Notes: generated by a model not told the origin, from the sequence alone. A stretch of 64,000 bases of DNA from AP-15 sp963796155 (GCA_963796155.1 CAWCKT010000001.1:181036-245035); one strand, 5' to 3'. Positions 51,560-61,276 are shown, numbered from the stretch's first letter. Program-made: numbers and translations.

Positions 51560-53491
51560 TCAAGCATAGACAGGCTCTCGCGCCGGCTGCCGGGTCTTCT
51601 CAACGTCGTCGATCGCTATCACCGAGTTGAGCATCGCCTTGCGGCCGTCCTCGTAGGTGATCTCGGTGGTGAGCTCTACCTCGCGCGCGCCGCGGTAGAA
51701 TGCCTCGACCACCGCTGCATATTTCTCGGCAACAAAGCGGCGCCGGATCTTACGCGTGCGGGTGATCTCGTTGTCGTCGGCATCGAACTCCTTGTTGAGC
51801 AACAGGAAGCGGCCGATACGCGAGCCTGGGGGCAACGAGGCATTGCATTTCCTGATCTCCTCGCGGATCAGCTCGCGCACCTCGGGCTTGGTGCTCAGAT
51901 CCTGAAACGAGGTATAGGGCAGGTTGTGCCGCTCGGCCCAGTTGCCGAGCGTGCCGAGATCGATCGCGATCATCGCCGCGACAAACGGCCGGGCGTCGCC
52001 GAAGGCCACCGCTTCGCCGATGAAGGGGCTGAATTTGAGCTTGTTCTCGACGAATTGCGGCGCGAAGGGCGTGCCGTCGTTGAGCTTACCGACATCCTTG
52101 GCGCGGTCGATGACCACGAGATGGCCGCGCTCGTCGAGATACCCCGAGTCGCCGGTGCGATACCACCCGTCTTCAGTCAGAGCGTCCCGCGTCGCCTGCA
52201 GCTGCTTGTGATAGCCGCGGAACACTGCGGGCGACCGCACCTGCACCTCTCCGTCGCCGCTGATCCGCAACTCGGTGCCGGCGACGACCGGGCCGACCGT
52301 ATCGGGGTTCGCCTCGCCGTCCGGCTGCAACGAAGCAAGGCCAGAAAGCTCGGTCGCGCCCCAGACCTGCTTCAGGTTGACGCCGAGCGAGCGGAAGAAC
52401 CGGAAGGTCTCCGGACCTAGGGGCGCACCGCCCGTGTAGAACCAGCGGGCGCGACGCAGCCCGAGCTGATCGCGCACCGGGCCATAGACGAGGAATTCGC
52501 CGAGCGCCAGACCCAGCCGCGTCGGCAAATCCGGCTTCTGGCCCTCGGTCTTCAGCAATTCGGCGCGTTCGGCGAGGCGCTGGAAGGCATCGAACAGCCG
52601 TCTTTTCAGCGGCGTCGAGTCCGCCGCCCTGACCCGTAACGAGGTCAGCATGTTTTCCCAGATGCGGGGCGGCGCGATGCCGATCGTGGGCCCCAGCTCG
52701 CGCAGGTCGCGCTGCACCGTGTCCGGGCGTTCGGGACAATTGGCGGTGAAGCCGACCAGCAAGTGGAGCACCAGCGAGAGCAGCGAGTCGCCGATCCACG
52801 CCATCGGCAGATAGCACAGCATGTCGTCGGTCGCCCGGATGTCCTCGGCCTTGGCGAAAGCCTCGGCGGCGCAGAGCAGATTGGCGTGCGACAGCATCAC
52901 CCCTTTGGGGTGGCCGGTGGTGCCGGAGGTGTAGTTGAGGAAGGCCAGATCGTCGGGCGCGCCCTTCTCGATCTCGGCCTCGAGATAACCGGCATGATCC
53001 CCGTCGAAGGCGCGCCCTGCCGCCTGCACTTTGTCGAAGGAGCTGAGGAACGGCATGTCGTAGTGCTGCAGACCGCGCGGGTCGTCGAAGATCACGAGGT
53101 CGAGGTGCCGCAGCTGCGCTTTGATGGCGAGGATCTTGTCCACCTGCTCCTGGTCCTCGGCGACGATGACCGAGACCTCGGCATGATCGAGGACATAGAC
53201 GAGCTCGGCGGCGATCGAATCCTGGTAGACCGGCACCGCGACGCCGCCGAGGCACTGCGCGGCGAGCTGCGCCCAGTAGAGGCGCGGCCGGTTGTCGCCG
53301 ATGACGGCGAGCAAATCGCCGCGGTGGAAGCCGTGCGCGGCGAGCCCCGCCGCGAATTCGCGCACCTCCCGGTGATACCGTGACCAGGTGTAGGTCTGCC
53401 AGATGCCGCGGTCCTTTTCGCGGATCGCCGGCCGCTCAGCCATCGTCTCGGCATTGTGCCGCAGCAGCCGCGGCAAGGTCGTGCCCATCAT
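51560..53491 (-). CDS. long-chain/aryl AMP-dependent acyl-CoA ligase (FadD-like)
   Basis: A 643-residue adenylate-forming ligase. YTSGTTGHPKGVMLSHANLL is the P-loop-like ATP motif, YTGGAPLGPETFRFFRSLG and QVWGATELSG the adenine-binding motifs, GDSGYLDERGHLVVIDRAKDVGKL the hinge and NEITRTRKIRRRFV the C-terminal lysine region. Sequence is of the FadD15-like long-chain branch. Its gene overlaps livG by 4 bases and precedes livH, so it is part of the transporter operon. It probably traps the imported acid as its CoA ester. Confidence 0.92.
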   Translation of the reverse strand: MMGTTLPRLLRHNAETMAERPAIREKDRGIWQTYTWSRYHREVREFAAGLAAHGFHRGDLLAVIGDNRPRLYWAQLAAQCLGGVAVPVYQDSIAAELVYVLDHAEVSVIVAEDQEQVDKILAIKAQLRHLDLVIFDDPRGLQHYDMPFLSSFDKVQAAGRAFDGDHAGYLEAEIEKGAPDDLAFLNYTSGTTGHPKGVMLSHANLLCAAEAFAKAEDIRATDDMLCYLPMAWIGDSLLSLVLHLLVGFTANCPERPDTVQRDLRELGPTIGIAPPRIWENMLTSLRVRAADSTPLKRRLFDAFQRLAERAELLKTEGQKPDLPTRLGLALGEFLVYGPVRDQLGLRRARWFYTGGAPLGPETFRFFRSLGVNLKQVWGATELSGLASLQPDGEANPDTVGPVVAGTELRISGDGEVQVRSPAVFRGYHKQLQATRDALTEDGWYRTGDSGYLDERGHLVVIDRAKDVGKLNDGTPFAPQFVENKLKFSPFIGEAVAFGDARPFVAAMIAIDLGTLGNWAERHNLPYTSFQDLSTKPEVRELIREEIRKCNASLPPGSRIGRFLLLNKEFDADDNEITRTRKIRRRFVAEKYAAVVEAFYRGAREVELTTEITYEDGRKAMLNSVIAIDDVEKTRQPAREPVYA

Positions 53492-54315
53492 TCGGCGGCC
53501 TCCTCCCTGCGCTCGGCGGCGGTTCCGAGGTAGGCGCGGATCACCTCAGGGTCGCGCTGCACCTCACCCGGGGTGCCCTCGGCGATTTTGCGCCCGTGAT
53601 CCAGCACCGCGACCCGTTCCGAGATGTCCATCACCACCGCCATGTCGTGCTCGATCAGAATGACCGTCGTGCCCCATCGCTCGTTGACCTCTAGGATGTA
53701 GCGGGCCATGTCCTCTTTTTCTTCCTGGTTCATGCCCCCCATCGGCTCGTCGAGGAGCAGAATCTCGGGGTCGAGCGCCAGCGCGCGTCCCAGCTCGACG
53801 CGCTTTCTGAGACCATAGGCGAGCCCGCTCGTCGGCTGCTTGCGCAAATCTTCGAGCTCGAGGAACTCGATCAGCTCCTCGACCCGGGCACGATGCGCCA
53901 CCTCCTCTTTTTGTGCCGGGCCCCAATAGAGAAGGGAGGACAATATGCCGGCCTTCATCCGCACGTGGCGCCCCAGCATGATGTTGTCGAGGACCGTCAT
54001 GCCGCTGAACAGGGCGATGTTCTGAAAGGTGCGCGCGATGCCCATCGCGGCGACCTGCGACGGCCGGGCGCCGGTGATGTCCTTGCCCTCAAAGACGATG
54101 GTACCGGCGTCCGGGCGATAGAACCCGCTGATCATGTTGAGGAGCGAGGTCTTGCCGGCGCCGTTCGGACCGATGATCGAGACGAGACCGCCGCGGCGGA
54201 CGGAGAGCGTGACGCTTTCCACCGCCCGGACCCCGCCAAAGTGCTTTGATACGGCGGAAACGGCGAGGTGCACCTCGCCGGAGGCGACCGCGGGGTCGTT
54301 CACATTGCCGGACAC
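53488..54315 (-). CDS. livG: branched-chain amino acid ABC transporter ATPase
   Basis: A 275-residue LivG-type ATPase, first gene of the operon. GPNGAGKTSLLNMISGFY is Walker A, LAYGLRKRVELGRAL the signature region (LAYGxxK replaces LSGG, as in LivG) and ILLLDEPMGGMNQEEKED Walker B. It carries the LivG C-terminal extension ending REEAAE. The long 182-base gap to the divergent GTPase gene should contain the operon promoter. Confidence 0.93.
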   Translation of the reverse strand: MSGNVNDPAVASGEVHLAVSAVSKHFGGVRAVESVTLSVRRGGLVSIIGPNGAGKTSLLNMISGFYRPDAGTIVFEGKDITGARPSQVAAMGIARTFQNIALFSGMTVLDNIMLGRHVRMKAGILSSLLYWGPAQKEEVAHRARVEELIEFLELEDLRKQPTSGLAYGLRKRVELGRALALDPEILLLDEPMGGMNQEEKEDMARYILEVNERWGTTVILIEHDMAVVMDISERVAVLDHGRKIAEGTPGEVQRDPEVIRAYLGTAAERREEAAE

Positions 54316-54497
54316 GATGCCGCCTGCATTTCCTCACCCGCCCGCTTTATTCGCTCATGCCGTGCCCTTATGGCAGGCATACTGCTTACGCATGCGAGAG
54401 ATTGCAATCGCCTACGTAACCTCCGCACTCGCCTTTGGTTTCCGTCATGGGGTTTGAGACACCGGAACTTGTCGCCGTCATGGCCACGTGAAACAAT

Positions 54498-55511
54498 TTG
54501 CAGCGGATTTTCGGCACACGAGTGGTTAACAGAGTGCCCGAACCGGAGACCCTGCCGACCACCGTACTGACCGGCTTTCTCGGCAGCGGCAAAACGACGC
54601 TTTTGCGCCGGGCGCTCGTCTCGCCGGCTCTTGCGGACACCGCCGTCATCATCAACGAAATCGGCGAGATCGCGATCGACCACCACCTCGTCGATTTCGT
54701 CGAAGGCAATGTGCTCGAACTGCCGGGCGGCTGTCTCTGCTGCGCCGTCCGCGAAGACTTGGCGCGGACTTTGCGCGGCCTGATTAAGCGGCGCGATGCC
54801 GGCGAGATCAGGCGGTTTCGCCGGATCGTCATCGAAACGACCGGTCTCGCCGACCCCGCACCCATCCTGTTCACGCTCGGCACCGATCCGATGCTCGATC
54901 ACTGTCTGCGCCTCGCCGCGGTCGTTACCCTGGTCGACGCCGTCAGCGGCGCCGCGACGCTCGACCGCTTCGCCGAGGCCGGGCGGCAAGCGGCACTCGC
55001 CGACCTGCTGGTGATCACCAAGACCGATCTTGCTCCGCTCGGCCCCGATCTCGTGCGCCGGCTCGATCGGATCAACGGCCGCGCCGAGCGCCTTCTCGCC
55101 GCCGAAGCGGCCGACGCCGGCGCGGTGCTGTTCGGCGCGCCCCTGCATGCGACCGCTCCCGTCATGCCGGCCGAGCCGGTCGCCACCCACACCCACGGTA
55201 TCGACACTTTCGGGGTGATGCTTGGCGGCGAGATCAGCCGTCTGGATTTCGCCCGGGCGCTCGGCGGGTTAGCCCGCGAGCGCGGCAATGACCTCCTCCG
55301 GGTAAAAGGGATCGTGCGGTTCGCCGACCGACCCGAGCAGCCGGCTGTCGTGCAGGCCGCCCAACACGCGCTATTCGTCCCGGAATGGCTCGACGCTTGG
55401 CCCGACGGGGACCGCCGCAGCCGGCTTGTCTTTGTCGTGCACGAGATCCCGCGGGCCGAGATCCTCGAGGCCTTTGCCTTCGCTGCGCCGGCGATATACC
55501 AGAAGGGATGA
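54498..55511 (+). CDS. G3E family GTPase (CobW/COG0523)
   Basis: A 337-residue G3E GTPase. Walker A is TGFLGSGKTTLL, the metal-binding CxCC motif is in ELPGGCLCCAVREDLA, VIETTGLADPAPIL is the Walker B/switch region, and VITKTDLA the NKxD equivalent. The C-terminal domain begins near ISRLDFARALGG. Such proteins are metal chaperones (Zn, Co or Fe). TTG 54498 gives the longest form; GTG 54522 or 54531 are plausible starts. No zur-type neighbour is present, so the metal is not known. Confidence 0.83.
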   Translation: MQRIFGTRVVNRVPEPETLPTTVLTGFLGSGKTTLLRRALVSPALADTAVIINEIGEIAIDHHLVDFVEGNVLELPGGCLCCAVREDLARTLRGLIKRRDAGEIRRFRRIVIETTGLADPAPILFTLGTDPMLDHCLRLAAVVTLVDAVSGAATLDRFAEAGRQAALADLLVITKTDLAPLGPDLVRRLDRINGRAERLLAAEAADAGAVLFGAPLHATAPVMPAEPVATHTHGIDTFGVMLGGEISRLDFARALGGLARERGNDLLRVKGIVRFADRPEQPAVVQAAQHALFVPEWLDAWPDGDRRSRLVFVVHEIPRAEILEAFAFAAPAIYQKG

Positions 55512-55533
55512 GGATCTCGGAACGATAAAAGTT

Positions 55534-55572
55534 CGTCATTGCCGGACTTGATCAGGTCGAGCCCGGGCATGA
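55534..55572. repeat. CGTCATTGCC...GGGCATGACG inverted repeat
   Basis: Imperfect inverted repeat just after the GTPase gene (CGTCATTGCCGG against CCCGGGCATGACG), of a type often found scattered in alphaproteobacteria. It may end the GTPase transcript. Confidence 0.4.
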
Positions 55573-55591
55573 CGATGGGGAGGAGGTTTGC

Positions 55592-57023
55592 ATGTTCGAC
55601 ATCGTTGTCTCGGGCGGCCTCGCTGTCCTACCCTCCGGCCCCGAGCCGGCTGATATCGGCGTCGCCGGCGAGCAGATCGTCGCGGTCGGCGGGCCGGGCA
55701 ACCTGGCTGCGATAGGGGCCGGGCGGGTGGTCGACGCCACGGGCCAGATCGTGATCCCTGGCGGCATCGACCCGCATGTCCATTGCAACTGGCCGATGCC
55801 GATGCCCGGTGTCGCCCAGCCGACATTGACCGAGCCGGCCTCGCGGGTCAGCCTCGCAGCCTTGCACGGCGGCACGACGACAACGATCGACTTCGCCCCG
55901 GTCGAGGGCGGCGAAACGATCCAGCAGGCGATCGAACGACGGCACAAGCAGTGGGCGGGCGCCTGCTATGGCGACTACGCCTTTCACACGATGCTCCTTG
56001 GCAAGATCGGGCACGAGCGCCTCGGCGAACTCGCCGAGGCGGTGCAGGCCGGGCACGCCTCGGTCAAGATGTTCACCACCGACATCACGCCCAGCCGCAA
56101 GGGCCGCATGGTCGATTTCGGCGATATCTGGGAGGTGCTGAAGGTCCTGGCGCAGGCCGGCGGCATCGCCGCGATCCACGCCGAAGACAACGACATCGTG
56201 ATGCACATGTACGAGAAGCTCTTCCGCGAGGACCGGACCGGCTTTGAGAACATGGCCGAGGTCCACAACACGCTTGTCAGAGGATCTGTCGTTCAACCGG
56301 GTGATCCGGCTCGCCGCCAACATCGAGGGTGCGGCGCTTTACATGATGCACACTTCGGCCAAGACCGGGGTCGATGCGATCGCCGCGGCGCGCGCCAAGG
56401 GGGTGCCGATCTACGGCGAGACCCTGCACCAATACCTGATGTATACCGCCGAGGACTATCGGCGGCCGAACGGCCAGATCTACCACACCTACCCGTCGCT
56501 CAAGTTCCGCGCCGACCAGGATGCGCTGTGGCAGGCCACCGATCACGGTGCCATCCAGACCGTCGCCACCGACGAGATCTGCTGTCCGCTCCGGATCAAA
56601 CTGCAGGGGCGGCGGATCGACGACACGACCGGCGGCAATGCCGGGGTCGAGCCGCGGCTGTCATTGATCTACACCGAGACGGTCGAAAAGCGCGGCTATG
56701 GGCTCGCGGATTTTGTCGGCCTGGTCTCGGCCAACGCCGCCAAGATTATGGGCCTCTACCCGCGAAAAGGGGCGCTGGCGATCGGCTCGGACGCCGATAT
56801 CGTGCTGCTCGACCCGCGCCGCCGCAAGATCGTGCGCGCCGCCGAACTGCACGAAGCCGACTACACCCCTTGGGAAGGCCGCGACCTCGCCGCCTGGCCC
56901 TCGCTCGTCATGCTGCGGGGCAAGATCGTCGTCGAGGGCGGGACCTTTTCGGGCGACCTCAAAGACGGCCAATTCCTGCCCCGCAAGGTGCCGGCGGAAA
57001 TCAGAACACGCCCGGCCGTGTGA
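55592..57023 (+). CDS. dihydropyrimidinase/hydantoinase (frameshifted)
   Basis: A cyclic-amide hydrolase of about 477 residues. VIPGGIDPHVHCNWP has the first two metal-binding His, GHASVKMFTT the carboxylated Lys, IAAIHAEDNDIV a further His, and TVATDEICCPL the catalytic Asp. Near 56274 the frame slips after EVHNTL (CGCTTGTCAG for CGCTGTCAG, one extra T) and continues SEDLSFNRVIRLAANIEGAALYMMHTS in the next frame to the stop at 57023. Both halves match the family without loss, so a one-base sequence error is likely. GGGGAGGAGG precedes the ATG. It would open hydantoin or dihydropyrimidine rings. Confidence 0.85.
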
Positions 57024-57134
57024 TCCAACCGATCTTGCCAAGCCAGGCGAAGCGCATGCGTTCCGGCTAGGCATGACGCTCTTGCGGCTGCCGTCGATTG
57101 CGGCCATCGAGCGCCGGCGGAGCGGGGGGACGAC

Positions 57135-57770
57135 ATGTTGGTCGATGCTCAGGGGCTAGTGCGAGGTCTGGTGCTCGCGGGGCTTTTGGCCGCGCTTGCC
57201 GGTATGGTCGACGTGATCGGCTACCTGCATCTCAACGGTCTCTTTGTCTCATACATGAGTGGCAACAGCACGCAGCTCGCGGCGGCTCTCGGTCAAGGCC
57301 ATTTCGGCCAGGCCGGGGTGATCACCAAGCTGGTCGTCCTTTTTGTGCTCGGCGCCGCGGCCGGCCAGGTGCTCGCCGGAGTCACCGGAGAGTGGCACAT
57401 GAGCTGGGTGCTCGCCGGCGTCGCGATCTTGCTGACGGTCGCAGGGCTTTCGACGACAGCTCCCGAGCCGATGGTATTCGCGATGGGCGCCTTGAACGCG
57501 TCGATGCACCGCGCCGGAAACATCCCTGTCAGCCTGACTTTCGTGACCGGGGCGCTGGTGCGCTTCGGCCAGGGGCTGGGTGATCTGCTGACCCGGCGTT
57601 CGCGCGACTGGCAGTGGCTGGCGCAGGTGGTGCCGTGGTTCGGGCTGATCGCCGGAGCAACGGTCGGTAGTGCGGCTTTCGCGCGGATCGGGCCAGCGGC
57701 AATTTGGTTTTCCGTGGCCCTGGCTGTGCTTCTCCTGGCTGGCTCGGCGGCTATACGACAGCCGGATTGA
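57135..57770 (+). CDS. DUF1275 (YoaK) family membrane protein
   Basis: A 211-residue membrane protein with about six helices. VLAGLLAALAGMVDVIGYLHLNGLFVSYMSGNSTQLAAAL is the DUF1275 signature, and PEPMVFAMGALNASMHRAGNIPVSLTFVTGALVRFGQGLGDLL the second. Family function is unknown; some members are suspected transporters. It follows the hydantoinase by 111 bases and precedes the Hyi-like gene on the same strand. Confidence 0.83.
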   Translation: MLVDAQGLVRGLVLAGLLAALAGMVDVIGYLHLNGLFVSYMSGNSTQLAAALGQGHFGQAGVITKLVVLFVLGAAAGQVLAGVTGEWHMSWVLAGVAILLTVAGLSTTAPEPMVFAMGALNASMHRAGNIPVSLTFVTGALVRFGQGLGDLLTRRSRDWQWLAQVVPWFGLIAGATVGSAAFARIGPAAIWFSVALAVLLLAGSAAIRQPD

Positions 57771-57906
57771 CCGCCGCTGAAGGGAAAGAAATTCGAACCC
57801 TGGTCCCCGTGGCGAGTTAGGAAGATCGAGTTAGGAAGATGTTGCGTTGGTCCGGATACGGCGGAAGAGTAGCGGTCACTCGCTGTGCCCGCTATGGAGC
57901 CTCCCC

Positions 57907-58692
57907 GTGCCGAAATTCGCTGCCAATCTGAGCTTCATCTTTCAAGAGGTCGGGTTTCTCGAGCGCTTCGCCGAAGCTGCCGGCTGCGGCTTCAAGGCGG
58001 TCGAATATCTCTCCCCTTACGACCATCCGCCTGAAGCGATCGCCGAGCAGCTGAGCCGGCATGGGCTCACGCAGGCCTTGTTCAACATGCCGCCCGGCGA
58101 CTGGGCGGCGGGCGAGCGCGGGATCGGCGCCCTGCCCGGGCGCGAGCAGGAATTTCGCGCCGGGGTCGAAACGGCGCTCGTCTACGCCAGGGCCACCAAG
58201 TGCCGAACCCTGCACGCCATGGCTGGTTTATGGCCAGCTGGACGTGATCGCGGCGAGGCCGAGCGCACCTATCTCGCCAATTTGCGGCACGCGGCCGACC
58301 GGCTCGCCGGCGAAGGGCTGACCCTCGTCATCGAGCCGATCAATACCCGAGACATTCCGGGCTATTTCCTCAACACCACGACCCAGGCGATGTCGGTCAT
58401 CGAGCGGGTGGGGCGGCCCAACCTCAAATTGCAGCTCGATCTCTACCACGTCCAAATCATGGAGGGCGATCTCGCTCATCGCGTGCAGGCGCTCGACGGG
58501 CACTACCCGCATGTGCAGATCGCCGGCAATCCTGGCCGACACGAGCCCGATATCGGCGAGATCAATTATCCCTTCCTGTTCGATCTGCTTGACGAGCTCG
58601 GCTATTCGGGGTGGATCGGCTGCGAATACCGCCCGAAGGGCGAGACGAAGGCCGGGCTGGGATGGGCGCGGCGCTACGGCATCGGGGGCTGA
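57907..58692 (+). CDS. hyi: hydroxypyruvate isomerase family protein (Hyi/OtnI)
   Basis: A 261-residue TIM-barrel isomerase. PKFAANLSFIFQEVGFLERFAEAAGCGFKAVEYL starts the AP-endonuclease-2-like fold; metal ligands are the Glu in LTLVIEPINTRDIPGYFL, the Asp in LQLDLYHVQIMEGD and the Glu in IGCEYRPKG. It converts hydroxypyruvate to tartronate semialdehyde or, as OtnI, isomerises 2-oxo-tetronate. GTG 57907 is chosen since codons upstream do not resemble the family. DenD follows after 3 bases, which favours the tetronate role. Confidence 0.87.
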   Translation: MPKFAANLSFIFQEVGFLERFAEAAGCGFKAVEYLSPYDHPPEAIAEQLSRHGLTQALFNMPPGDWAAGERGIGALPGREQEFRAGVETALVYARATKCRTLHAMAGLWPAGRDRGEAERTYLANLRHAADRLAGEGLTLVIEPINTRDIPGYFLNTTTQAMSVIERVGRPNLKLQLDLYHVQIMEGDLAHRVQALDGHYPHVQIAGNPGRHEPDIGEINYPFLFDLLDELGYSGWIGCEYRPKGETKAGLGWARRYGIGG

Positions 58693-58695
58693 ACC

Positions 58696-59662
58696 GTGCG
58701 CGTCGTCATCACCGGCGGCTGCGGCTTTTTGGGTCGACGGGTGGCGCGGCACCTGCTCGAGCGCGGTGATGTCGACGAGCTCGTCCTGTTCGACAAGGCA
58801 CCCTCGGCGCTACCGCTGCCCGAGGATCGGAGGCTGAGGCTGGTGACCGGCGACATCGCCGACCGCGAGGCGGTGGGTGGGACGATCGCCCCGGGCACGA
58901 GCTCGGTCTTCCACCTCGCCGCAATCGTCAGTGGCCAGGCTGAAGCCGATACCGATCTCGGCTACCGGGTCAACCTCGACGGCACCCGCGCCGTGCTCGA
59001 CGCCTGCCGGGCGCTGAGGACTTGCCCGCGTCTGGTTTTCGCAAGCTCGCTGGCGGTCTATGGCGGCGAGTTGCCGCCGGCGGTCGGCGACGACACGCCG
59101 CTGACCCCGCAGACCTCCTACGGGACGCAAAAGGCGATCGGCGAGCTGCTGGTCAACGATTACAGCCGCAAGGGGTTCTGCGACGGCCGCGCGCTCCGCC
59201 TGCCGACCGTAGTCGTGCGGCCGGGCCGCCCCAACCGCGCCGCCTCGACCTTCGCCTCCTCGATCATCCGCGAGCCGCTCGCCGGGCGCGATGCCGTGTG
59301 TCCGGTTTCGCCCGACACGGTCATGGCGCTGGCCTCGCCGCGCCGCGTCGTCGACGGCTTGCTGCGCGCCCACGATCTGCCCGCCGACGCGTTCGGCGCG
59401 AGCCGTTCGCTGCAGCTCCCGGGGTTCTCGGTTACGGTCCGGCGAGATGGCCGCCGCGGTTCGCCGCGCCGGCGGCGCAACTGTCCATGCCCGCATCCGC
59501 TGGGAGCCCGACCCTCAGATTCAGCAGATCGTCTCCGGCTGGCCGCCCGCACTCGACGCCCCGCGCGCCGCCGCCCTCGGCTTCACCGCCGACAGCGGCA
59601 TCGACGAAGTCGTCCAGGCCTTCATCGAGGACGACCTCGATGCGCAAAAACGCCTCACCTGA
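58696..59662 (+). CDS. denD: D-erythronate dehydrogenase-like epimerase (frameshifted)
   Basis: About 322 residues of an NAD-dependent extended SDR. VVITGGCGFLGRRVARHLL is the nucleotide-binding motif, VFASSLAVYGGELPP holds Ser and SYGTQKAIGELLVNDYSRKGF the Tyr-Lys pair; RLPTVVVRPGRPN matches DenD. The frame slips near 59439 (GGTCCGGCGAG for GGTCGGCGAG, one extra C); the next frame continues GEMAAAVRRAGGATVHARI to a stop at 59662, restoring the full length. The GTG start follows hyi by 3 bases. Role: oxidation of D-erythronate to 2-oxo-tetronate, ahead of Hyi. Confidence 0.85.
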
Positions 59663-59760
59663 TAGACCCGGGATATCGTAGGCGATGCCCGGCGCGGAAC
59701 TGGCGCGCCCCTGCAAATTTCCTGTAAACAACGAGCAAGACACCGCCAGGAGGTACCCCG

Positions 59761-60609
59761 ATGAAGCTGCTTCGCTACGGACCCGCGGGCCAGGAAAGGC
59801 CGGGACTGCTCGATCGCGACGGCAGGATCCGCGACCTCTCCGGTGCGGTCCGCGACATCGACGCGGAGGCGCTGGGTCCGGCCTCTCTCGACCGGCTGCG
59901 CCGCCTCGATCCGGCGAGCCTGCCGCTGGTTGCCGGCTCGCCGCGGCTCGGGCCTTGTGTCGCCCGCGTCTCCAAGATCGTCGCCATCGGTCTCAACTAT
60001 CGCCTGCACGCGCAGGAGGCGGGTGCCGCGATCCCCTCCGAGCCGATCTTCTTCATGAAGGCGACGTCCTCGATTTGCGGCCCGAACGACGACGTGATCA
60101 TCCCGAAGGGCTCGCAGAAGACCGATTACGAGGTCGAGCTCGGCATCGTCATCGGCAGCCTCGCCCGTCACGTCTCTAAAGCCGATGCACACCAGCACGT
60201 CGCTGGCTACTGCGTCGTCAACGACGTCTCCGAGCGCGAATTTCAGATCGAGCGCGGCGGCCAGTGGACCAAGGGCAAGAGTGCGGACACCTTCTGCCCG
60301 ATCGGCCCGTGGCTCGTCACCGCCGAGGAGGTTCCCGATCCCGGCAAGCTGGCCTTGTGGACCGAGGTCAACGGCGAGCGGCGGCAGAGCAGCAATACCG
60401 GCGACCTGATCTTCGGCGTCGACGAGATCGTCAGCTATGTCAGCCGGTTCATGACCTTGTTGCCGGGCGACGTGATCCCGACCGGGACGCCCTCGGGTGT
60501 CGGCATGGGCTTCAAGCCGCCGAGATTCCTGAAACCCGGAGACCGGATGCGGCTGTCGGTCGAGGGTTTGGGGGAGCAAAATCAGCGCCTCGTGCCTTAC
60601 GCCGGATAG
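59761..60609 (+). CDS. fumarylacetoacetate hydrolase family protein
   Basis: A 282-residue FAH-fold enzyme. IVAIGLNYRLHAQEAGAAIPSEPIFFMKATSSICGP holds the metal-site region, DYEVELGIVIG the metal-ligand Glu pair, and GDVIPTGTPSGVGMGFKPP the C-terminal signature. It resembles the acylpyruvase/2-oxo-3-deoxy-sugar hydratase branch rather than human-type fumarylacetoacetase. CAGGAGG precedes ATG 59761. It may act on a 2-oxo acid linked to the hyi-denD pathway. Confidence 0.86.
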   Translation: MKLLRYGPAGQERPGLLDRDGRIRDLSGAVRDIDAEALGPASLDRLRRLDPASLPLVAGSPRLGPCVARVSKIVAIGLNYRLHAQEAGAAIPSEPIFFMKATSSICGPNDDVIIPKGSQKTDYEVELGIVIGSLARHVSKADAHQHVAGYCVVNDVSEREFQIERGGQWTKGKSADTFCPIGPWLVTAEEVPDPGKLALWTEVNGERRQSSNTGDLIFGVDEIVSYVSRFMTLLPGDVIPTGTPSGVGMGFKPPRFLKPGDRMRLSVEGLGEQNQRLVPYAG

Positions 60610-60722
60610 GGCGCCGAGCGACGTTCGAAAATGATGCGTTGCGCTAGCGCGACGCGATGGTTTTACGTTATGATTCGCCGTTTAACGCGCTCGCCGCATT
60701 CTACTTCACGTTTAGAGGACCT

Positions 60723-61250
60723 ATGTACGAACGCCGCCCCGGCTTCTTTCGCGACGACACCCCCCCAGGCCGTCGCGTCGAAGCCAAAGTCAAATGGTTC
60801 AACGCCAGCAAGGGTTTCGGATTCGTCACCCTGGCCGACGAAGCACAAGACGCGTTCCTGCCGATGGCGATCCTGCGTCGCGCCGGCTATGAGGACGTGC
60901 GCGAAGGCGCCTCGATCACCTGCGAGGTCAGCGCCGGAGCGAAAGGCCCGCTGGTGACCAACGTCTTGAACGTCGACAACAGCACGGCGGTTGCGCCGCA
61001 AGGCGGGGCCGGCGGGCTCGATCGCCGCGGACCCCGGCCTTCCACAACGATGGAGGGCGCGGTGAAATGGTTCGAAGCCGAAAAAGGCTACGGGTTCATT
61101 TCTCCCGACGGCGGCGGCAAGGATGTGTTCATCCACATCACCGCCCTGCGCCGCAGCGGCCTCAGCGCTCTGGGTCCGGGCCAACGGGTCAGGGTCGAGG
61201 TGGTCGACGGCAAAAAGGGCCTGGAGGCCGAGCACATCACCCTCCTCTGA
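60723..61250 (+). CDS. cold-shock protein with two CSD domains
   Basis: A 175-residue protein with two cold-shock domains. CSD1 (about residues 19-80) has KVKWFNASKGFGFVTLADEAQDAFLPMAIL, with RNP1 intact and RNP2 altered (AFLPM for VFVHI). CSD2 (about 110-175) has VKWFEAEKGYGFISPDGGGKDVFIHITAL, canonical. The arrangement is typical of alphaproteobacterial double-CSD proteins, probably RNA chaperones. The longer frame from 60657 is rejected: AGAGGA precedes ATG 60723. A hairpin follows. Confidence 0.87.
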   Translation: MYERRPGFFRDDTPPGRRVEAKVKWFNASKGFGFVTLADEAQDAFLPMAILRRAGYEDVREGASITCEVSAGAKGPLVTNVLNVDNSTAVAPQGGAGGLDRRGPRPSTTMEGAVKWFEAEKGYGFISPDGGGKDVFIHITALRRSGLSALGPGQRVRVEVVDGKKGLEAEHITLL

Positions 61251-61276
61251 GGGGTGTTGCCTGAGGGGGTGAGCAA

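Noticed and set aside
54300..55196. 298-codon minus-strand frame opposite the G3E GTPase
   Set aside because: The GTPase motifs on the plus strand are complete and the antisense product matches no family.
55592..57070. Continuous 492-codon frame from the hydantoinase start to 57070
   Set aside because: After about 56274 its protein loses all family similarity; the conserved C-terminal half lies in the other frame and ends at 57023.
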